NCBI RefSeq assembly: GCF_000715505.1
Contig: NZ_JHEH01000011.1
Location: forward strand, 38,595 to 102,594
Source: Thioclava dalianensis
Lineage (GTDB): Bacteria > Pseudomonadota > Alphaproteobacteria > Rhodobacterales > Rhodobacteraceae
DNA length: 64,000 bases
Reading direction: 5' to 3'
Shown here: piece after piece, positions 44,591 to 53,914 of the stretch
How positions within the stretch are numbered: the first letter of the stretch is position 1
How the letters are laid out: each line of letters begins with the position of its first letter
The notes under the pieces: generated by a model
What the model was told of the DNA's origin: nothing
Database searches by the model: none
What the model saw: only the letters and a program-made list of their open reading frames with translations
Made by a program: the position numbers and the translations under genes

Positions 44591-45766
44591 TCAGCTTCGT
44601 TCGATTGCGAGCGCGATACCCTGTCCGCCTCCGATGCACATCGTGACGAGCGCGCGTTTGCCGCCGGTGCGTTCCAGCGCATGGAGCGCCTTGACGATCA
44701 AAATCGCCCCCGTGGCACCGACCGGATGGCCAAGGGCGATCGCGCCGCCATCGGGGTTCACCTTCGCCGGGTCCAAATCCAGCCTGCGCGAGACCGCGAG
44801 CGCCTGCGAGGCAAAGGCCTCGTTGCTCTCGATCCAGTCGAAATCGTTCGCCTTGAGCCCAGTCTTCGCCAGAAGCGCCTGAACGGCCGGGATCGGACCC
44901 AACCCCATCACCTCGGGGCGTACGCCCGCAATCGCGTAGCCGGTGATCGTGGCGCGCGGGGTCAGCCCGGCTGCCTTTGCAGCCTCGGCACGCGCCAGCA
45001 CAAGCGCCGCCGCGCCGTCATTGATGCCGCTGGCATTTCCCGCCGTGACCGTGCCGTCCTTCTGGAACACCGGCTTGAGACCCGCGAGCTTCTCAAGGCT
45101 GGTCTGCTTGGGGTGCTCGTCGGTATCAAAGACGTGGGTGGCCTTGCGCGAAGCGATCTCGACCGGCGTGATCTCGGCGGTGAAATGGCCCTCGGTTATG
45201 GCACGCGCCGCGCGTTCCTGACTTTGCAGCGCGAAGGCGTCTTGATCCTCGCGCGAGATGCCCTCCTCAGAGGCGACATTTTCCGCCGTCACGCCCATAT
45301 GGCCGGTGCCGAACGGGCAGCTCAGCGCTCCGGTCATCATATCGAGCATCCGTGCGTCGCCCATCTTCTGCCCAAAGCGCGCGGCGGGCAGGATATAGGG
45401 CGATTTGCTCATGACCTCAGCGCCACCGGCCAATGCGAAATCGGCATCGCCAAGCATCAGCATCTGCGCCGCCGAGACAACCGCCTGCACGCCCGAGCCG
45501 CAGAGCCGGTTGACGTTCATCGCGGGCGTTCCCACCGGCACACCGGCCTCCACGGCGGCCACACGCGAGAGATACATGTCGCGCGGCTCGGTATTGATCA
45601 CATGCCCGAACACCGTCTGCCCAATCTGATCGGGCGCGATCCCAGCACGCTCAATCGCGGATTTCGCAACAAGCGTTGCCAGATCAATCGGGCCAAAGCC
45701 CGACAGAGAGCCGCCAAACGTGCCAATCGGGGTGCGCGTGCCAGAAAGAATGACGATGCCAGTCAT
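44591..45766 (-). CDS. Acetyl-CoA acetyltransferase (thiolase)
   Basis: From ATG 45766 (391 residues) after GAGGAGG, this is a thiolase of the PhaA/AtoB type. The nucleophile is C89 in NVNRLCGSGVQA, the base His is in IALGHPVGATGA, and the second cysteine is in VTMCIGGGQGIA. It condenses two acetyl-CoA or splits acetoacetyl-CoA, in polyhydroxybutyrate or fatty-acid pathways. No phaB neighbour is visible, so the direction used is uncertain. Confidence 0.9.
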   Translation of the reverse strand: MTGIVILSGTRTPIGTFGGSLSGFGPIDLATLVAKSAIERAGIAPDQIGQTVFGHVINTEPRDMYLSRVAAVEAGVPVGTPAMNVNRLCGSGVQAVVSAAQMLMLGDADFALAGGAEVMSKSPYILPAARFGQKMGDARMLDMMTGALSCPFGTGHMGVTAENVASEEGISREDQDAFALQSQERAARAITEGHFTAEITPVEIASRKATHVFDTDEHPKQTSLEKLAGLKPVFQKDGTVTAGNASGINDGAAALVLARAEAAKAAGLTPRATITGYAIAGVRPEVMGLGPIPAVQALLAKTGLKANDFDWIESNEAFASQALAVSRRLDLDPAKVNPDGGAIALGHPVGATGAILIVKALHALERTGGKRALVTMCIGGGQGIALAIERS

Positions 45767-45800
45767 GGGAGCCTCCTCAGATATCCTTTGGATCAAGCTA

Positions 45801-45822
45801 GGCCGATAGTGGGCAATCGGCC
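45801..45822. repeat. Inverted repeat upstream of the thiolase
   Basis: GGCCGAT and ATCGGCC, perfect seven-base arms with an eight-base spacer, about 35 nt upstream of the thiolase start. It could be an operator or the 3' hairpin of the metallophosphoesterase transcript; no T run follows. Confidence 0.45.
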
Positions 45823-45893
45823 AGTCGCGCGCAGGCAAATGACGGAACGTTACCGAGCCGCATCGCGGCATAAGCGTTCAGGCTTGGCCGGGC

Positions 45894-46649
45894 TCAGCTG
45901 CGCGTGGGTGTCAGCGGCACCCGCCCGTCCGGGGTCAGATGCCACGCCGAGCGCCCCTCGATTGCCACGGCCGTGAGAGGCTGGAAATAGCCCGCGCCGC
46001 TATCAAGGTTCAGTCGGTTCCCGTAATGGGTTGCGTGATCGATTTTGGTGTGGCCGTGGACGACAAGGACGCCGTGATCGCGCGGATCGGAGAGGAACGG
46101 CTCGCGGATCCACAAAAGATCATCCTCCACCTGATCCTCAAGCGCCACGCCCGGACGGATGCCTGCATGCACGAACAGGGCCTCGCCGCGCGAATGCCAA
46201 GCCGGTTGGGAGGCCAGCCAGTCGCGATGGGCCTGCGGCACGGCCCCCAGCTCTTTGCGGATTTCCTCAAGCGGGCGGCTGCTTGCATCGGCAATCCCGT
46301 AGCTTTGCAAGGTCGCCTCGCCGCCAAGGCGCGAATTGAGCCATGTCAGGTTGGGGTTCAGAAGCGGATCTTGACTTGTCGGGTCTTTCAGAAATCCCAA
46401 AAACATTCGGTCATGATTGCCGCGCAGCACGATCCACGGTTCACCGCGCTCCTGCCCCGTCATCAGGTAGTCAATCACACCGGCCGAATCCGGGCCGCGA
46501 TCGACCAGATCGCCGACATGGATGATCGGAGCCTTGAGCGCCTCTGGACCGGCACTGCCATGGGCGGCCCGGTCGGCCTCGATCAGCGCATGGGCCGTCT
46601 CCAGCATCTCGAGCTGGCCGTGAATATCACCGATCGCGTAGCTCAGCAT
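45894..46649 (-). CDS. Metallophosphoesterase (PrpA/ApaH-like protein phosphatase fold)
   Basis: The 251-residue protein carries the metal motifs of the PPP family: GDIHGQLEML (start), GDLVDRGPDS, and LRGNHDRMF, with later His residues in WHSRGEALFVHAG and VVHGHTKI. Related proteins are bacterial serine/threonine phosphatases or diadenosine-tetraphosphatases. Substrate cannot be told. It is separated from serA by a strong terminator. Confidence 0.85.
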   Translation of the reverse strand: MLSYAIGDIHGQLEMLETAHALIEADRAAHGSAGPEALKAPIIHVGDLVDRGPDSAGVIDYLMTGQERGEPWIVLRGNHDRMFLGFLKDPTSQDPLLNPNLTWLNSRLGGEATLQSYGIADASSRPLEEIRKELGAVPQAHRDWLASQPAWHSRGEALFVHAGIRPGVALEDQVEDDLLWIREPFLSDPRDHGVLVVHGHTKIDHATHYGNRLNLDSGAGYFQPLTAVAIEGRSAWHLTPDGRVPLTPTRS

Positions 46650-46670
46650 GATGTCGCCCTCGAAATGAAA

Positions 46671-46697
46671 GGGCCCCTCGGCATATGCGAGGGGCCC
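46671..46697 (-). terminator. Terminator after serA
   Basis: Ten-base perfect arms GGGCCCCTCG and CGAGGGGCCC with a seven-base loop, followed on the minus strand by TTTCATTTC. It lies 21 nt beyond the serA stop and before the metallophosphoesterase start. Confidence 0.85.
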
Positions 46698-46717
46698 GGG
46701 TCGTCGTTCCAGCTAGA

Positions 46718-48313
46718 TCAACCGAGGTTGAATTCCAGCGGCTTGACCTGTTTGAAATCGCCGGTCGCCTTCATCGCATCGACGACCTCTTGCGAAATCG
46801 CGTCATCGACATAGGCGATCGCAATCGCCTCGCCGCCCTGTTTGGAGCGCCCGAGCGTGAAGTTCGCAAGGTTGACGCCATGATCGCCCAGCATCGTGCC
46901 CAGCTTCCCAATGATGCCCGGCACGTCGTTATTGGTCGTGTAGAGCATATGCGCGCCGACCTCGGCATCGATATTGATGCCCTTGATCTGGATGAAGCGC
47001 GGCTTGCCGTCCGAGAACACGGTGCCAGCAATCGAGCGCTCTTTGCTTTCAGAAACGACGGTAACCTTGATGTAGCCCTCAAAGACACCGCTTTGATCCT
47101 GCGACGTGGTGGAGAGCTGAATGCCGCGCTCTTTGGCGACAACCGGGGCCGAGACCATGTTCACATCGGGCTGGCTGGCTTTCATGATACCCGAGATGAC
47201 GGCTGCATCGAGCGCCTTGAGGTTCATCTCAGAGGCCACACCGTCATAGGTGACGTTGATCGCCTTGATCGCATCTTCGGTCATCTGACCGATGAAACCA
47301 CCCAGATGCTCGGCCAGTTTGACCCAAGGGCCCATCGTCTTGGCCTCTTCGGCGGTCATCGAGGGCATGTTGAGCGCGTTCTCGACCGCACCATCAAGCA
47401 GGTAGTTCGACATCTGCTCGGCCACTTGCAGGGCAACGTTCTCTTGCGCCTCGGTGGTGGCAGCGCCAAGGTGCGGCGTGCAGACCACGTTGGGCAGGTT
47501 GAACAACACGTTCTCGGTGGCGGGTTCTTCGGCAAAGACGTCAAAGGCCGCGCCCGCGACATGACCCGATGTCAGCAGATCCGCCAGAGCCTGCTCATCG
47601 ACCAGACCGCCGCGCGCGCAGTTGATGATCCGCACGCCCTTCTTGGTCTTCTCGAGGTTTTCCCGGCTCAGGATGTTGCGGGTCTGATCGGTCAGCGGAA
47701 CATGCAGAGTGATGAAATCGGCCCGCTTGAGCAGCGTATCCAGATCCACCTTCTCGACGCCCATCCGCTCGGCCTTCTCTTCGCTCAGGAAGGGGTCATA
47801 GGCCACGACCTTCATCTTGAGACCGCGCGCACGATCACACACGATGCCACCGATATTGCCCGCACCGATCACGCCCAGCGTCTTGGCGGTCAGCTCGACC
47901 CCCATGAATTTCGACTTCTCCCATTTACCGGCATGGGTGGAGGCCGAGGCCTCGGGGATCTGACGCGCCACGGCGAACATCATCGCAATCGCATGTTCGG
48001 CGGTGGTGATCATGTTGCCGAACGGCGTGTTCATGACGATCACGCCCTTCTTGGAGGACGCTTCTTTGTCAACGTTGTCGGTGCCGATCCCGGCGCGACC
48101 GATCACTTTGAGATTGGTGGCGCTTTCCAGCAGCTTCGCGGTGACCTTGGTCGCCGAGCGGATCGCAAGACCGTCATATTTGCCGATCACCTCGGCCAGC
48201 TTGTCTTTGTCTTTGCCCAGCTTGGGTTCGAAATCGACCTCAATGCCGCGATCCCGGAAGATCTGGACGGCGGTTTCGGAGAGGCTATCGGAGACGAGAA
48301 CTTTGGGAGCCAT
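46718..48313 (-). CDS. serA: D-3-phosphoglycerate dehydrogenase
   Basis: SerA oxidises 3-phosphoglycerate with NAD as the first step of serine synthesis. The 531-residue form has a catalytic/NAD domain (GVIGAGNIGGIV binding loop; RADFITLHVPLTDQT; NCARGGLVDEQAL; catalytic His in TPHLGAATTEAQ). It is followed by an intervening domain (about 320-455) and a C-terminal ACT domain (about 458-530) with GINIDAEVGAHMLY, the serine-feedback type. It lies 72 nt after serC on the same strand. Confidence 0.97.
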   Translation of the reverse strand: MAPKVLVSDSLSETAVQIFRDRGIEVDFEPKLGKDKDKLAEVIGKYDGLAIRSATKVTAKLLESATNLKVIGRAGIGTDNVDKEASSKKGVIVMNTPFGNMITTAEHAIAMMFAVARQIPEASASTHAGKWEKSKFMGVELTAKTLGVIGAGNIGGIVCDRARGLKMKVVAYDPFLSEEKAERMGVEKVDLDTLLKRADFITLHVPLTDQTRNILSRENLEKTKKGVRIINCARGGLVDEQALADLLTSGHVAGAAFDVFAEEPATENVLFNLPNVVCTPHLGAATTEAQENVALQVAEQMSNYLLDGAVENALNMPSMTAEEAKTMGPWVKLAEHLGGFIGQMTEDAIKAINVTYDGVASEMNLKALDAAVISGIMKASQPDVNMVSAPVVAKERGIQLSTTSQDQSGVFEGYIKVTVVSESKERSIAGTVFSDGKPRFIQIKGINIDAEVGAHMLYTTNNDVPGIIGKLGTMLGDHGVNLANFTLGRSKQGGEAIAIAYVDDAISQEVVDAMKATGDFKQVKPLEFNLG

Positions 48314-48385
48314 TTTCTGGATTCCTTGAAATTTCTGATATTTGGGAAAGACGGACCATGATCGGCCCGTCGATCTGTCAAATGA

Positions 48386-49531
<1,146 letters not shown>

Positions 49532-49532
49532 T

Positions 49533-49573
49533 GCTGGTATCCTTCCAGATATGTGCCCTTCGTTGGGGAAGGG
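49533..49573 (-). promoter_or_regulatory. serC-type RNA leader motif with the ribosome site in a hairpin loop
   Basis: On the minus strand, just before the serC ATG, CCCTTC-CCCAAC-GAAGGG forms a hairpin. It is followed by CACATAT and then a second small hairpin CTGG-AAGGATA-CCAG (49548-49534), whose loop contains the ribosome binding site. The position and layout agree with the serC RNA motif known upstream of serC in alphaproteobacteria. The exposed or hidden ribosome site suggests translational control; the ligand or factor is not established. Confidence 0.65.
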
Positions 49574-49679
49574 TGTCCCGGGACTGCAGATACGCGCGGC
49601 CCCTCTCTGGTGCAAGTGAATTTTTTATTCTAATGCGGCACCTGAGATATCGGAACCGACATTTTGCCTAGGAGCGCGC

Positions 49680-50552
49680 ATGTTCACCGCCACGCTGATC
49701 ACCGATCCCTCCCGTGCCACGCTGGATCAGGCAACGCTCGATGCGGTCTGCGGAGCGTGGGGCGGCGGGGCTGCGCGCTGGCTGAGCAACAATGTCGCCG
49801 CAGAGTTTGTCTGCCCGCAGATCCCCTCGAATCGCTGGGAGACTTGGGAGGGGCTTCAGGGGCTGGGCGTCGATCTGGTAGTGCAGCCGACCGAAGGCCG
49901 CCGCAAGCAGATGCTTTTGGCCGATATGGACAGCACGATGATCCAGCAGGAATGCATCGACGAGCTGGCAGATGTGGCCGGTGTCGGCGATCAGGTAAAG
50001 GCCATCACCGCCAAGGCGATGAACGGCGAACTGGATTTCGAAGGCGCGCTGACCGAGCGGGTGGGCCTGCTCAAAGGTCTGCCCGAGAGCGTGATTGCCA
50101 AGGTCATTGAGACCCGTATCAGCTTCATGCCCGGCGGGCGCGCCCTGCTGGCCACGATGAAGGCCAATGGTGCCTATTGCGCGCTGGTCTCAGGCGGGTT
50201 TACCACCTTCACTGGCTTTGTCGCGCAAACCCTGGGCTTCGACGAGAACCGCGCCAATAGCCTTCTGGTCGCAGACGGGCATCTGACGGGCGAGGTCGGA
50301 CGCCCGATTCTGGGGCGCGAAGCCAAGGTACAGGCGCTTGAAGAGATCACCGCCCGGCTGAGCCTGAGCCATGATCAGGTGATGGCCGTGGGCGACGGTG
50401 CCAATGATCTGGGGATGCTCGGGCTTGCAGGCGCAGGTGTGGCCCTGCACGCCAAGCCCTCCGTGGCCGCGCAATGCGACATTCGGATCAATCACGGCGA
50501 TCTCAGCGCTTTGCTCTACATCCAAGGCTACGCCGAAAGCGACTTCGCCTGA
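49680..50552 (+). CDS. serB: Phosphoserine phosphatase
   Basis: SerB hydrolyses phosphoserine to serine. The 290-residue HAD-type enzyme has its nucleophile at D82 in LADMDSTMIQQECIDEL. Motif II is ALVSGGFTTF, and VGDGANDLGMLG is the metal-binding motif. The region before residue 75 is a short ACT-like N-terminal domain. It is divergent from serC, so all three serine genes are clustered (serA, serC, serB). AGGAG stands upstream of the ATG. Confidence 0.95.
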   Translation: MFTATLITDPSRATLDQATLDAVCGAWGGGAARWLSNNVAAEFVCPQIPSNRWETWEGLQGLGVDLVVQPTEGRRKQMLLADMDSTMIQQECIDELADVAGVGDQVKAITAKAMNGELDFEGALTERVGLLKGLPESVIAKVIETRISFMPGGRALLATMKANGAYCALVSGGFTTFTGFVAQTLGFDENRANSLLVADGHLTGEVGRPILGREAKVQALEEITARLSLSHDQVMAVGDGANDLGMLGLAGAGVALHAKPSVAAQCDIRINHGDLSALLYIQGYAESDFA

Positions 50553-50664
50553 GACCATCGCCGCCCCGGGAGGTCTTGGGTCGGTTCTGCAACGTGTTGG
50601 CGAGCATCGACCGCAAGAAACGCGCCGTTGCGCGGTCTGGTTTGCACCCAAAGTTCCAGTCGCT

Positions 50665-50976
50665 TTAGCTCATGGTTCCAACGGCCACGGCCACGGCCAG
50701 AACAGCGGAAATGACCAGAGTTGCCGTGGAAACCAAACATTTTGCGGTGAGGTTGAGGTCTAGCGCAAAAGCGCGCCAGATGATCACTGCGGATGCAAAC
50801 CCTGACAGGAGCAAACCCCACCCCACATTCGTATTCACAGCATACCATACCGCCTCATCGCCCAAGGTTCTGCCAGTGCGAAAACCTATCGTTGAGTTTA
50901 ATGAAATCATCTGCAACGCCAGCATCAAGCCGATTGTGCCAAAGAGGGCGGGAGGCAGCAGCATCAGGTATTTCAT
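50665..50976 (-). CDS. Small SdpI-like membrane protein
   Basis: I use ATG 50976 (103 residues); the longer frame reaches into unlikely sequence. It has three hydrophobic helices (about 3-22, 50-68 and 80-100). The central NSTIGFRTGRTLGDEAVWYAVN matches the NxxIGxRTxxTLxDExVW pattern of the SdpI (immunity-like) family, reading from about residue 27. Members are usually 110-210 residues and mostly uncharacterised. The ribosome site (AGAGAG) is weak. The flanking stretches 50553-50664 and 50977-51186 hold nothing I can name. Confidence 0.65.
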   Translation of the reverse strand: MKYLMLLPPALFGTIGLMLALQMISLNSTIGFRTGRTLGDEAVWYAVNTNVGWGLLLSGFASAVIIWRAFALDLNLTAKCLVSTATLVISAVLAVAVAVGTMS

Positions 50977-51186
50977 TGTCTCTCTGGTGCTATCACAGTC
51001 GGCTTCGTCCCGCATGAGCGAACCACCCCGCCTTGCAGGCCTCCAATTATTTTCCAAAGTTTGGTCTTTGCACAACTGTGCTGCGTAGCCGAGTGGTACC
51101 GGGCCGTGTAACAAAGCGGCATAGGAATACGACTTGGGAACGGGGCCTACCGGCTCTAACTCTAAGTCTGAACGCTGTGGGGACCC

Positions 51187-53301
51187 ATGCGCAAACCATT
51201 GATATTCGCTTTGCTGATCGCGGTCGCTCTGATCACCGCTTGGTTTGTGGCCGATCCAAGCCCAGAGGGTTTGCGCAATTTGCGCGACGGTTTGCAAAGC
51301 TGGCATGCCAATCACCCCATAGCCCTGCCCGCGGTCTTCTTCGTGACCTATGTCACCGTAGCCGCGCTCTCACTGCCCTTCGCGGTCTGGATGACCTTGC
51401 TGGGCGCAGCCCTTTTCGGGTTCTGGGAGGGGCTTGTGCTGATCTCGTTTGCCTCGGCCTTGGGGGCCACGCTCGCGCTTCTCGTGACCCGCTACCTGAT
51501 GCGCGACTGGGCGCGTGCGAAGCTTGGCAACCGGATGCGCCGGATCGAACAGGGCGTAACGCGCGACGGAGCATTCTACCTGTTCTCGCTGCGCCTGATC
51601 CCGGTCGTGCCGTTCTTCGCCGCCAATCTCGCCTTTGGTCTGACGTCGATGAAGGCGTGGAAATTCTACCTCGTGTCGCAGGTTGGCATGTTGCCGGGCA
51701 CCGCCGTCTATGTCGCGGCGGGCGCGCAGCTTGGCCAGCTCAACAGCCTCTCGGGCATTCTGTCGCCCGGGCTGATCGGGGCCTTTCTGGCGCTGGCCCT
51801 TTTCCCTTGGATCGCGCGGGCTGGCTTGCGGATCTACACCCGGAAAAGAGCCTATTCCGGCTTCAAACGCCCCACATCCTTTGATCGCAACCTCACGGTG
51901 ATCGGCGCGGGTTCGGCGGGGCTTGTGGCCTCCTATGTCGCGGCACAGGCCAAGGCAAAAGTCACCTTGGTCGAGCAGGCCGAGATGGGCGGCGATTGCC
52001 TCAATTCCGGCTGCGTACCCTCGAAATCGCTGATCGCGTCGGGTCGGGCCGCCGCCAATGCGCGCGCCGCCTCAGATCTTGGCGTCAGCGCCGCGCCGCA
52101 AGTGGACTGGCCGCGCGTGATGACGCGGATCTCCGAGGTGATCGAGACCATCGCGCCCAATGACTCCGTTGCGCGCTATGAGAGCCTCGGCGTTGAGGTC
52201 AAACGCGGCCATGCGACGCTGATCGACCCGTGGACCGTCGAGATGGATGGCCAGCGCTGGTCGTCGCGCGCAATCGTTCTGGCCACCGGCGCCGCACCCG
52301 TGATCCCCGATTTGCCGGGACTGAAGGAGGTCGATCCGCTGACCTCCGAGACGCTCTGGACGGCATTGTCGTCTCTCGACCGCCCGCCAGAGAAGATGGT
52401 GATCCTCGGCGGGGGCCCGATTGGCTGCGAGATTGCGCAGGCGATTGCCCGGCTCGGTGGTGGCGTGACCCTGATCGAGGCGGCGGATCGGCTGGCCGCT
52501 AAGGAAGAGCCCGAAGTCTCCAAAGCGCTGGAAGCGGCTCTGACCCGCGACGGCGTGCAGGTGCTGACAGGTGCGAAAGCGCAGCGTTTCGGCTCTGATC
52601 CGGCCAAATGGGTCGAATTGGAGGGCGGCACGCGGCTGGAGTTTGACCTGCTTCTGGTCGCCGTTGGTCGCCGTGCGCGGCTTGAAGGGTTTGGGCTGGA
52701 GGCGCTTGGCGTGCGCACCGACCGGGTGATCGAGACCAACGCCTATCTGCAGACCCTACTCCCCAATATCTACGCCGCGGGCGATGCAGCGGGTCCGCTA
52801 CAGCTGACCAATGCGGCGGGCCATCAGGGCTGGATCGCGGCGGCCAATGCGCTGGCGGCCCCGTTCTGGCGCTTCAAGGCGGCAGAGGCGCCGATTCCTG
52901 CGGCGATCTTCACAGCCCCGGAGGTGGCGCGCGTGGGCCTGAGCGTGGCTGAGGCCGAGCAGCAGGACATCGCCCATGAAGTGGTGCGCTACCCGCTTTC
53001 GGATCTGGATCGCGCGGTGACGGAAGGCGTTCGGGAAGGCTTTGTGCAGATCATCGTGGCCAAGGGCTCGGACAAGATCCTTGGGGCGACGGTGCTGGGC
53101 GATCATGCAAGCGAAATTCTGGCCGAGATCGCGCTGGCGATGCGGCACAAGCTGGGGTTGGGCAAGATCCTGTCAACGCCGCATATCTATCCAAGCTGGT
53201 CTGAGGCTGCCAAGAACGCTGCCGGACGTTGGCGGCAGGGCCATGTAAACCCGCGCCTGCTGGGCTGCGCCGAGCGCTTCATGGCATGGAGACGCGGATG
53301 A
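51187..53301 (+). CDS. TVP38-type membrane protein fused to pyridine-nucleotide disulfide oxidoreductase
   Basis: The 704-residue fusion has an N-terminal TVP38/TMEM64 (DedA-like) membrane domain (about 1-215, five to six helices, with SLPFAVWMTLLGAALFGFWEG and LRLIPVVPFFAANL). It also has a C-terminal flavin oxidoreductase of the mercuric-reductase/dihydrolipoamide-dehydrogenase fold (about 235-704). FAD motif GAGSAG is at 240-245, the redox pair is C271-x4-C276 in GGDCLNSGCVPSK, the NAD motif is GGGPIGCE, and the second FAD motif ends YAAGDAAG. No heavy-metal domain is present, so mercury reduction is unlikely. It is coupled to the downstream gene by an ATGA overlap. Confidence 0.9.
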   Translation: MRKPLIFALLIAVALITAWFVADPSPEGLRNLRDGLQSWHANHPIALPAVFFVTYVTVAALSLPFAVWMTLLGAALFGFWEGLVLISFASALGATLALLVTRYLMRDWARAKLGNRMRRIEQGVTRDGAFYLFSLRLIPVVPFFAANLAFGLTSMKAWKFYLVSQVGMLPGTAVYVAAGAQLGQLNSLSGILSPGLIGAFLALALFPWIARAGLRIYTRKRAYSGFKRPTSFDRNLTVIGAGSAGLVASYVAAQAKAKVTLVEQAEMGGDCLNSGCVPSKSLIASGRAAANARAASDLGVSAAPQVDWPRVMTRISEVIETIAPNDSVARYESLGVEVKRGHATLIDPWTVEMDGQRWSSRAIVLATGAAPVIPDLPGLKEVDPLTSETLWTALSSLDRPPEKMVILGGGPIGCEIAQAIARLGGGVTLIEAADRLAAKEEPEVSKALEAALTRDGVQVLTGAKAQRFGSDPAKWVELEGGTRLEFDLLLVAVGRRARLEGFGLEALGVRTDRVIETNAYLQTLLPNIYAAGDAAGPLQLTNAAGHQGWIAAANALAAPFWRFKAAEAPIPAAIFTAPEVARVGLSVAEAEQQDIAHEVVRYPLSDLDRAVTEGVREGFVQIIVAKGSDKILGATVLGDHASEILAEIALAMRHKLGLGKILSTPHIYPSWSEAAKNAAGRWRQGHVNPRLLGCAERFMAWRRG

Positions 53302-53912
53302 TCGACGCAACCCTGCAGCCGTTGCAACGTGCGATCCTGCGCTCCCCTGCAAGCCTGCTGGCCGCGCGGGGTGTGCAGGCGGATCACGTGACTCTTGTGG
53401 GCTTTGGCGTGGGGCTGCTGGCGATCCCGGCGCTGGCGCTGCAGCTCTATTGGGTAGCGCTGGTACTGATCTTGCTCAACCGGCTGGCAGACGGGCTGGA
53501 CGGCGCGATTGCACGGATCAACGGGCCGACCGATCGCGGGGCGTTTCTCGATATCGCGCTCGATTTCCTGTTCTACGCGCTGATCCCGGTGGGCTTTGCG
53601 CTCGCCGATCCGGCGGCCAATGCGCTGGCAGCCAGCGTGCTGATCGCGGCCTTCGTCGGCACCGGGTCAAGCTTTCTCGCCTTCGCCTCCATCGCGGCGA
53701 AGCGCCAGATCAGCACCGAGGCCTATCCCACCAAGGGGATCTACTATCTGGGTGGCTTGACAGAGGGCGCCGAAACCATCGTGTTTTTCGTCGCAATCAG
53801 TCTCTTTCCCGGCCTGTTTGCCCCCCTCGCCTACCTGTTTGCCGCCGCCTGCGGCCTGACGACTGTAACCCGCTGGCTGATGGGTTGGCGCGCCTTTTCG
53901 GATATGGAGTGA
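53298..53912 (+). CDS. CDP-alcohol phosphatidyltransferase, YnjF-like
   Basis: Starting at ATG 53298, overlapping the previous stop, it has 204 residues and about six membrane helices. The catalytic CDP-OH motif is intact: ADGLDGAIARINGPTDRGAFLDIALD, i.e. D-x2-DG-x2-AR-x8-G-x3-D-x3-D (about residues 62-84). It transfers a phosphatidyl or sugar-phosphate group from a CDP-linked donor to an alcohol; the acceptor is unknown. In E. coli the ynjF homologue lies beside ynjBCD, as here. Confidence 0.85.
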   Translation: MIDATLQPLQRAILRSPASLLAARGVQADHVTLVGFGVGLLAIPALALQLYWVALVLILLNRLADGLDGAIARINGPTDRGAFLDIALDFLFYALIPVGFALADPAANALAASVLIAAFVGTGSSFLAFASIAAKRQISTEAYPTKGIYYLGGLTEGAETIVFFVAISLFPGLFAPLAYLFAAACGLTTVTRWLMGWRAFSDME

Positions 53913-53914
53913 GT

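Noticed and set aside
50553..50664. Short open frame with LELWVQTRPRNGAF on the minus strand
   Set aside because: No start codon with a ribosome site, and no link to a recognised family; left as unexplained sequence.
51083..51100. tRNA-like D-arm (GCGTAGCCGAGTGG)
   Set aside because: No matching acceptor, anticodon or T arm follows, so it is not a tRNA gene.
51187..53301. Mercury resistance (merA) call
   Set aside because: No heavy-metal domain and no mer genes nearby; the membrane fusion and ynj-like context argue against it.
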